Below are positions 58,972 through 64,000 of a DNA stretch of 64,000 nt, piece by piece. The position numbers were made by a program, and so were the translations under genes. This DNA is from Aromatoleum diolicum (GTDB taxonomy: Bacteria; Pseudomonadota; Gammaproteobacteria; Burkholderiales; Rhodocyclaceae), in assembly GCF_012910955.1 (NCBI RefSeq), contig NZ_WTVQ01000001.1, positions 1 through 64,000 of the forward strand, in the 5' to 3' direction. Each line of letters begins with the position of its first letter. Position 1 is the first letter of the stretch. The notes under the pieces were generated by a model, which did no database searches, was not told the DNA's origin, and was given only the letters and a program-made list of their open reading frames with translations.

Positions 58972-61029
58972 ATGTCCAATCCCCTGCTCGACTTTTCGAC
59001 CCTGCCCCGCTTCGACGCGATCCGGCCGGAGCACGTCACCCCGGCCATCCGTCAACTGATCGACGAGAACCGCGCGCTGATCGCGGAACTGGTCGCCGAT
59101 CCGGCGCCGCCGACGTGGGCCAATTTTGTCACCCCGATGACCGAGGAAGGCGAACGGCTCGGCCGCGCCTGGGGCATCGTCGGCCACCTGCACAGCGTCA
59201 TGGATGTGCCGGAATGGCGCGAAGCGTACAACGCGATGCTGCCCGAAGTGTCGAGCTTCTACGCCGAGGTCGGGCAGAACCTGGAGTTGTTCGACAAGTA
59301 CCGGCAGCTCTTCGGCAGCGCCGAATATGACATGCTGACGCCGGCGCGACAGCGCATCATCGACCATGAATTGCGCGACTTCCGCCTGTCCGGCGCCGAG
59401 TTGCCCGACGCTGACAAGCCGCGCTTCAAGCAAATCCAGGAGGAGATGTCGGCCCTCGCCGCCAAGTTCTCCGAGAACCTGCTCGATGCGACCAACGCCC
59501 ACGCGGAATGGATCGAGGACGCGTCCATGCTCGCCGGCCTACCCGACGACGCAATCGCGGCGGCGCGCGCTGCGGCCGAACGCGACGGCAAACCGGGCTG
59601 GAAATTCACCCTGCAGATGCCCGCCTACCTGCCGGTGATGCAGTATGCGGACAACCGCGAGCTGCGCGCCCGGATGTATCGCGCGTATGCGACACGCGCG
59701 TCCGAGCAGGGCAGACCCGAGCTCGACAACGGTCCGCTGATCGGCAAGATCCTTGCACTGCGCGCCGAGGAAGCGAAGATGCTGGGCTATCGCGACTTCG
59801 CCGAAGTCTCTCTGGTCGCGAAAATGGCCGAATCGGCTGGTGAGGTGCTCGGCTTCCTGCGCGAACTCGCGACCAAGGCGAAACCCTTCGCCGAACGCGA
59901 TCTTGCGGAGCTGAAGGAGTTCGCCCGCAGCGAACTGAAGCTCGACCCCCTTGAACCCTGGGACGTCGGCTATGCGTCGGAAAAGCTGCGCCAAGCCCGC
60001 TACGCGTTCTCGGACCAGGAGGTGAAACAGTACTTCCCCGAGCCCAAAGTGCTCGAAGGACTGTTCGGCGTGATCCGCACGCTGTACGGCGTCGACATCG
60101 TCGCCGACGAGGCGCCGAAGTGGGATCCGAGCGCGCATTTCTTCCGTATCGACAAGGGCGGCGTGACCGTCGGGCACTTCTACCTCGACCTGCATGCGCG
60201 CGAAACCAAGCGTGGCGGCGCATGGATGGATTCGGCCAGGAGCCGCTACGTCGGTCCGCGCGGCACGCAGACGCCCGTCGCCTATCTGGTCTGCAACTTC
60301 CCCGGCCCGGTGGGCGGCAAGCCGGCGACTTTCACGCACGACGACGTGCTGACGCTGTTCCACGAATGCGGCCACGGCCTGCATCACCTGCTGACGCGCG
60401 TCGATGACCTCGCGGTGTCCGGCATCCACGGGGTCGAGTGGGACGCGGTCGAACTGCCGAGCCAGTTCATGGAGAACTTCTGCTGGGAATGGGACGTGCT
60501 GTCCGGCATGACCTCGCATGTCGACACCGGCGCGCAGCTTCCGCGCGCACTCTTCGACAAGATGATCGCGGCGAAGAACTTCCAGAGCGGCATGCAGACG
60601 GTGCGCCAGCTGGAATTCTCGATGTTCGATCTGCGGCTGCACAGCGAGGTCGACGCATCCGGCGGACCGGTGCCGATCGAGCGTGTGATGGCACTGCTTG
60701 ATGAGGTGCGGAGCGAAGTTGCAGTGATGATCCCGCCCGCCTGGCATCGCTTCCCGCACAGCTTTTCGCACATCTTCGCCGGCGGTTACGCGGCGGGCTA
60801 CTACAGCTACAAGTGGGCGGAAGTGCTGTCGGCGGACGCCTTCGAGGCCTTCGAGGAGGCCGGCGCCGGCAAAGGGTCGTTGCTGGATCGCGAAACGGGT
60901 GAACGCTTCTGGCGCGAGATCCTCGCTGTCGGCGGCAGCCGCCCCGCACTCGATTCGTTCAAGGCATTTCGCGGGCGGGAACCACGGGTGGATGCGCTGC
61001 TGCGCCACAATGGCATGGTCAGCGCCTGA
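58972..61029 (+). CDS. prlC: Oligopeptidase A (M3 family metallopeptidase)
   Basis: Cytosolic zinc peptidase that degrades signal peptides and small peptides. The 685-residue protein has the M3 active site LFHECGHGLHHLL (HExxH) and the downstream glutamate in DAVELPSQFMENF. Homology to OpdA runs the full length. ATG 58972 (MSNPLLDFSTLP) was chosen; the frame is open from 58897. A stem without T tract (61039-61066) follows it. Confidence 0.95.
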   Translation: MSNPLLDFSTLPRFDAIRPEHVTPAIRQLIDENRALIAELVADPAPPTWANFVTPMTEEGERLGRAWGIVGHLHSVMDVPEWREAYNAMLPEVSSFYAEVGQNLELFDKYRQLFGSAEYDMLTPARQRIIDHELRDFRLSGAELPDADKPRFKQIQEEMSALAAKFSENLLDATNAHAEWIEDASMLAGLPDDAIAAARAAAERDGKPGWKFTLQMPAYLPVMQYADNRELRARMYRAYATRASEQGRPELDNGPLIGKILALRAEEAKMLGYRDFAEVSLVAKMAESAGEVLGFLRELATKAKPFAERDLAELKEFARSELKLDPLEPWDVGYASEKLRQARYAFSDQEVKQYFPEPKVLEGLFGVIRTLYGVDIVADEAPKWDPSAHFFRIDKGGVTVGHFYLDLHARETKRGGAWMDSARSRYVGPRGTQTPVAYLVCNFPGPVGGKPATFTHDDVLTLFHECGHGLHHLLTRVDDLAVSGIHGVEWDAVELPSQFMENFCWEWDVLSGMTSHVDTGAQLPRALFDKMIAAKNFQSGMQTVRQLEFSMFDLRLHSEVDASGGPVPIERVMALLDEVRSEVAVMIPPAWHRFPHSFSHIFAGGYAAGYYSYKWAEVLSADAFEAFEEAGAGKGSLLDRETGERFWREILAVGGSRPALDSFKAFRGREPRVDALLRHNGMVSA

Positions 61030-61077
61030 TACGGCCACATGGCGCGCGCGAATCCGCGTGCGCCATCATGAGGGCCT

Positions 61078-61257
61078 TCAGTGGACCGATACGGTGGCGT
61101 CCATGACCCGGCGCTGAACATGCACCGGTACGCCACGCTCTGTCATGTTCATCCTGGCATTTGCATGGTCGCCACCTTTCGCGAGGTACTGGATGATCGT
61201 TTCGACATATTGCCGCATCACCCAATCGACGCGCATCTCGTTTCCTTGGTACGTCAT
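61078..61257 (-). CDS. Small hypothetical protein
   Basis: A 59-residue protein beginning MTYQGNEMRVDWVMRQYVE, with an amphipathic helix-like middle and a basic C terminus. AGGAGA lies 5 bp before ATG 61257, a strong ribosome-binding site; the frame extends upstream but lacks such a site. No family was recognised. It is convergent with prlC and stands next to the decayed EPS region. Confidence 0.6.
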   Translation of the reverse strand: MTYQGNEMRVDWVMRQYVETIIQYLAKGGDHANARMNMTERGVPVHVQRRVMDATVSVH

Positions 61258-61401
61258 TGTGATCTCCTCGCGGACATATGCCGAATCGCGAAGGGCAAGT
61301 GGCTGCGCCCTCATCAAGGCACACGCAAAATTTGCGCCATCCTGCCAAGAGGGCGTATCCATAACGCCACATGGCGGATCAGCGGCGGAATTCCCCCCCA
61401 C

Positions 61402-61745
61402 TAAAGGGGCTGTGTGTAAAGTCTTCCGACACGCACGACCCGCTTGCAGCCTGCCATGGAGCGCATCGACGCACGGTGCGCGTTGCCACCTGTTCGCTTG
61501 AATATGGCATAGAGGAAGTGGTCGGCGAGTTCAGGGGCGACGCCGAACCGGTTTGCCGCATCCGACGGCCGGGCGCCCCGTTCGCAGCAGGGGGGCCCTT
61601 GCACGGCAGCTGTCCGCGCCTGGCGTACGTCCCCTGACCCGCTGTCCGGGGCCTGGCGCCCCCTCGCTCAACCGCGCGCGTCGCCCCAGCGCAGCGCGGT
61701 GCGGTCGTCTCCAACGTAGAGCGTCTCGCCGGAACGATCGACGCA
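61402..61745. other. Decayed region, no intact gene
   Basis: No convincing gene. The plus strand at about 61403-61430 reads like an insertion sequence end (GGGGCTGTGTGTAAAGTC), but no partner repeat or transposase was found. A minus-strand reading ([18 protein letters not shown]) might be gene debris. The stretch from the NTP-transferase fragment's conserved end to its stop (61668-61745) is unrecognised sequence. Confidence 0.4.
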
Positions 61746-61913
61746 GTACTCCTCGATCTTGTGGTGATTGAAGGCGACGTTGATCATGGTCTCGTTCACG
61801 CCGTAACGGGCGAGATGCTCGATCAGGTATTCCAGTACGGGTTTGCCGAGGATCGGCACCATCGGCTTCGGCACGTCCTTTGTCAGCGGGCGTACCCGCG
61901 TGCCCTGCCCCGC
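61668..61913 (-). pseudogene. Fragment of a sugar nucleotidyltransferase
   Basis: Only the N-terminal part of an NDP-sugar pyrophosphorylase family gene is left. The segment [18 protein letters not shown], then [19 protein letters not shown] and [13 protein letters not shown], is the family start. After HHKIEEY (61746) the sequence becomes unrelated ([14 protein letters not shown]) and stops at 61668. It begins without its own start codon, fused directly to the ugd fragment. Full-length enzymes have more than 200 additional residues. Confidence 0.75.
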
Positions 61914-62298
61914 GTCGAGCGCGCTCTTCGGCCGCCCGGCGTAGCTCAGGCGCGGTTCGTCGCCGAAGACCCTTTTCGGCTTCCCGCATCGCCACCGGGT
62001 CGTAGGCCGTGACAGTGGCCCCGCGGTGGAACAGCTCGTCCACGATCACCCGGCTGGGTGCTTCGCGCATGTCGTCGGTATCGGGCTTGAAGGCCAGCCC
62101 CCACAGGGCGAAGCGGCGCCCGCTGAGGTCGTTGCCGAAGCGGTGCACGATCTTGTCGATCAGCACGTGCTTCTGTGCCTCGTTCGCGGCGGCCTCGACC
62201 GCCGACAGCACTTTCAGCTCGCCACCATGCTCGTCCGCCATGCTGATCAGCGCCTTGACGTCGTTGGGGAAGCACGAGCCCCCGTAACCGCAACGGCC
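61914..62298 (-). pseudogene. ugd: C-terminal fragment of UDP-glucose 6-dehydrogenase
   Basis: A remnant of the UDP-sugar dehydrogenase family. It begins in the catalytic [15 protein letters not shown] motif (62292 downward), with everything N-terminal missing. [18 protein letters not shown] and [14 protein letters not shown] follow. After AEK there is a one-base insertion (a G in the run at 61972-61975); the other frame then continues the family as [19 protein letters not shown] before the join to the nucleotidyltransferase. Both ends are therefore broken. Confidence 0.8.
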
Positions 62299-62307
62299 CC
62301 ACAGCCG

Positions 62308-62964
62308 CGCATTCTTGCGCTGCTCGACGACCTCAAGGACACAACCGCGTCGATCTATTTCGTACCCGACATCTTCGTCACCGACCTGATCCAGGGGCGG
62401 CTCGAAAACGTCGGCGGCATGGCCGTCGTGGGCGTGTGCGAAACGCCCTTCACCGGTTTCAACAACATCGTCAAGCGCCTGTCGGATTTCATCCTGGCGC
62501 TCCTGATCCTGCTGCTGCTGACCCCGCTGCTGCTGGCCGTCGCCATCGGCGTCAAGCTTTCCTCGCCCGGCCCCGTCATCTTCAAGCAACGGCGCTACGG
62601 CCTCGACGGCCGGATCACAGCTTTCGGCGCCTTTATCCGCCGGACTTCGCTCGACGAGCTGCCGCAGTTCCTCAACGTGCTGCAGGGACGCATGAGCATC
62701 GTCGGCCCCCGCCCGCACGCGGTCGCGCACAACGAGACCTACCGCAGGCTGATCAAGGGCTACATGATCCGGCACAAGGTGAAACCCGGGATCACAGGCT
62801 GGGCCCAGGTAAACGGCTATCGGGGGGAAACCGATACCGTCGACAAGATAGAAAAGCGCATCGCGTACGACCTCGACTACCTGCGTAACTGGTCCCTGGG
62901 CTTCGACCTCTGGATCATCTTCAAGACGGCGTTGCTGGTGGTGAAAGACCGCAACGCGTATTGA
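62308..62964 (+). pseudogene. Truncated undecaprenyl-phosphate sugar phosphotransferase (WcaJ-like)
   Basis: The C-terminal half of a polyprenyl-phosphate hexose-1-phosphate transferase that starts exopolysaccharide repeat units. The frame continues from 62026 but homology starts at about 62308 ([19 protein letters not shown]). The TM helix, [28 protein letters not shown] and [12 protein letters not shown] are present. N-terminal membrane helices are lost. Also, GLDGR passes directly to ITAFGAF; about 30 residues including the conserved KFRSM motif are absent. No start codon with SD was seen. Probably inactive. Confidence 0.8.
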
Positions 62965-63180
62965 CGCAGACGAGCCTCCCGCGAGGGCGACCGGACCTGA
63001 CCGCCGGGGCGCGGACGCCCTCGTCACCGAGCCGGCGCGCCCGGCCACGGTGCGATAATGGCGACGACGGTGCGGCCACTGGCACAATGGCGGCAATGAA
63101 GCCCTTGTCTGTAGGCAGATGCGTAGCTACGGCGCAAGGGGACCAGAAATTCCCCGAAAAACCCCAGGATCCCCGCCTGC
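62965..63180 (+). other. Intergenic region upstream of xthA
   Basis: No ORF recognised. An extended -10 (TGCGATAAT, 63050-63058) may be the xthA promoter. CCCTTG (63100-63105) and CAAGGG (63136-63141) form a loose inverted repeat. Confidence 0.4.
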
Positions 63181-63942
63181 ATGAAAATCGCCACCTGGAA
63201 CGTCAACTCGCTCAAAGTCCGACTGCCCCACGTCATCGACTGGATCGCCGCGAATCGCCCCGACGCGTTGTGCCTGCAAGAGCTCAAGATGGAGGACAAG
63301 GCCTTCCCCGTCGCGGAACTCGAAGCGGTCGGCTACCACGCGGCGTTCAACGGCCAGAAGACTTATAACGGCGTCGCGATCCTCAGCCCGGCGCCGCTCG
63401 AAGCAGTCGTGCGCGACATCCCCGGCTTCGCCGACGAGCAGAAGCGCATCATTGCCGCCACGATCGGCGGCGTTCGCGTGATCAGCGCGTATTTTCCGAA
63501 CGGGCAGGCCGTCGGCTCGGACAAGTTCGCCTACAAGCTGCGCTGGCTCGCCGCGCTCACCGACTGGCTGCGCGAGGAACTGAAGACCCACGAGCGCCTC
63601 GTGCTGGCGGGCGACTTCAACATCGCCCCGGAAGACCGCGACGCCCATCCCGACTGGAAAGAAGAGATCCATGTGTCGGCCCCCGAACGGACGGCGTTCG
63701 CGGCCCTGGCCGCACTCGGACTGCGCGACGTGTTCCGGCAATTCGACCAGCCCGAGTCGAGCTATTCGTGGTGGGACTACCGCATGGGCGCTTTCCGGCG
63801 CAATTTCGGCCTGCGCATCGACCATATCCTGGTGTCACCGGCTTTGTGCGCCGGCTGCCGCAGTTGCACCATCGACAAGACGCCGCGCAAACTCGAACGC
63901 CCGTCGGACCACGCGCCGGTGAGCGTCGAGTTCGACCTGTAA
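63181..63942 (+). CDS. xthA: Exodeoxyribonuclease III
   Basis: AP endonuclease and 3'-5' exonuclease of base excision repair. The 253-residue protein starts MKIATWNVNSLKVRLPHVIDW and has LCLQELKMED, LAGDFNIAPEDRD and the C-terminal LRIDHILVS and SDHAPV segments, all canonical metal and catalytic residues. It marks return to intact sequence after the EPS wreckage. Confidence 0.96.
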   Translation: MKIATWNVNSLKVRLPHVIDWIAANRPDALCLQELKMEDKAFPVAELEAVGYHAAFNGQKTYNGVAILSPAPLEAVVRDIPGFADEQKRIIAATIGGVRVISAYFPNGQAVGSDKFAYKLRWLAALTDWLREELKTHERLVLAGDFNIAPEDRDAHPDWKEEIHVSAPERTAFAALAALGLRDVFRQFDQPESSYSWWDYRMGAFRRNFGLRIDHILVSPALCAGCRSCTIDKTPRKLERPSDHAPVSVEFDL

Positions 63943-63971
63943 GCCCACCACGCACCGGACGCTGAACGCCA

Positions 63972-64000
63972 ATGAACCCACATCCCCCGGAACTGGCACG
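63972..64000 (+). CDS. Start of a possible next gene (partial)
   Basis: An ATG at 63972 with nine codons (MNPHPPELA) before the window ends. A genuine gene is plausible from position only. Confidence 0.2.

Noticed and set aside
59539-61038. A 499-codon minus-strand frame opposite prlC
   Set aside because: Antisense shadow; the plus strand encodes a complete M3 peptidase.
61403-61430. Insertion sequence terminal repeat near the EPS wreckage
   Set aside because: The end-like sequence has no matching inverted partner, no target duplication and no transposase reading frame in the window.

Overview
The window looks like chromosomal DNA of a GC-rich betaproteobacterium. Gene content and order best fit the Rhodocyclales (Azoarcus/Aromatoleum/Thauera group). 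The reasons are the gpmA-envC-ctpA block, the tkt-gap-pgk-pyk-fba-purC run with a proteobacterial phosphoribulokinase in front, a PilY1-type minor pilin cluster, and several c-di-GMP proteins. The genus is an inference from gene content, not from a database comparison. Almost all of the window is dense, intact housekeeping sequence. No rRNA, tRNA, CRISPR array or complete insertion sequence was seen.

Layout. 1-3.7 kb: histidine phosphatase, glyA, nrdR, ribD. 3.7-8.6 kb, minus strand: a probable operon gpmA-envC-ctpA-unknown-moeB. 8.7-11.8 kb: ArsR-type regulator, rhodanese, glutaredoxin, secB, SH3 protein, gpsA. 11.9-15.7 kb: trmL and comF (minus), then bioB-bioC-HAD phosphatase. 15.7-18.3 kb: hemB and engB (minus), a candidate small RNA between them on the plus strand, and a dihaem cytochrome c4. 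18.5-21.2 kb: moeA, rpiA, phoU. 21.3-27.1 kb, minus strand: yggX-like gene, a PAS-GGDEF protein, argA, a double-domain PPK2 and rsmE. 27.3-28.5 kb: inositol monophosphatase family gene and a small unknown. 28.5-41.1 kb: the central carbon block cbbP, tkt, gap, pgk, pyk, fba, interleaved with a Cache protein, a riboswitch-controlled bluB and a CsgG-like lipoprotein. 41.2-49.9 kb: two membrane c-di-GMP proteins with a periplasmic CxxCH haem site, a glutathione peroxidase, an orphan Rossmann protein, an NnrU/ICMT-like methyltransferase, an OmpA lipoprotein and a DUF3422 protein. 50-57.9 kb: purC, then pilE, fimT, pilV, pilW, pilX and pilY1. 58-61 kb: DUF2189 membrane protein and prlC. 61.1-63 kb: a small gene followed by wreckage of an exopolysaccharide locus. 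63.2-64 kb: xthA and the start of another gene.

How the genes work together. Phosphoribulokinase with transketolase, GAPDH, PGK and class II aldolase gives most of a Calvin-cycle regeneration arm; RuBisCO is not in this window. The GAPDH has Ala where NAD enzymes carry the ribose-binding Asp, which fits NADPH use. The ArsR regulator has cysteines with the same spacing as the persulfide sensor SqrR and sits next to a rhodanese and a glutaredoxin. The two CxxCH-GGDEF proteins could couple a haem-sensed signal to c-di-GMP, and the type IV pilus cluster is a plausible output.

Most worth following up: (1) the 16.80-16.91 kb plus-strand candidate sRNA, with four consecutive hairpins, an anti-Shine-Dalgarno loop and an intrinsic terminator, lying between two minus-strand genes; (2) the cobalamin riboswitch ahead of bluB; (3) the collapsed exopolysaccharide locus at 61.7-63.0 kb, where three truncated genes are joined at identifiable breakpoints; (4) the pair of haem-c c-di-GMP proteins; (5) a hairpin that buries the ribosome-binding site of the OmpA lipoprotein gene.
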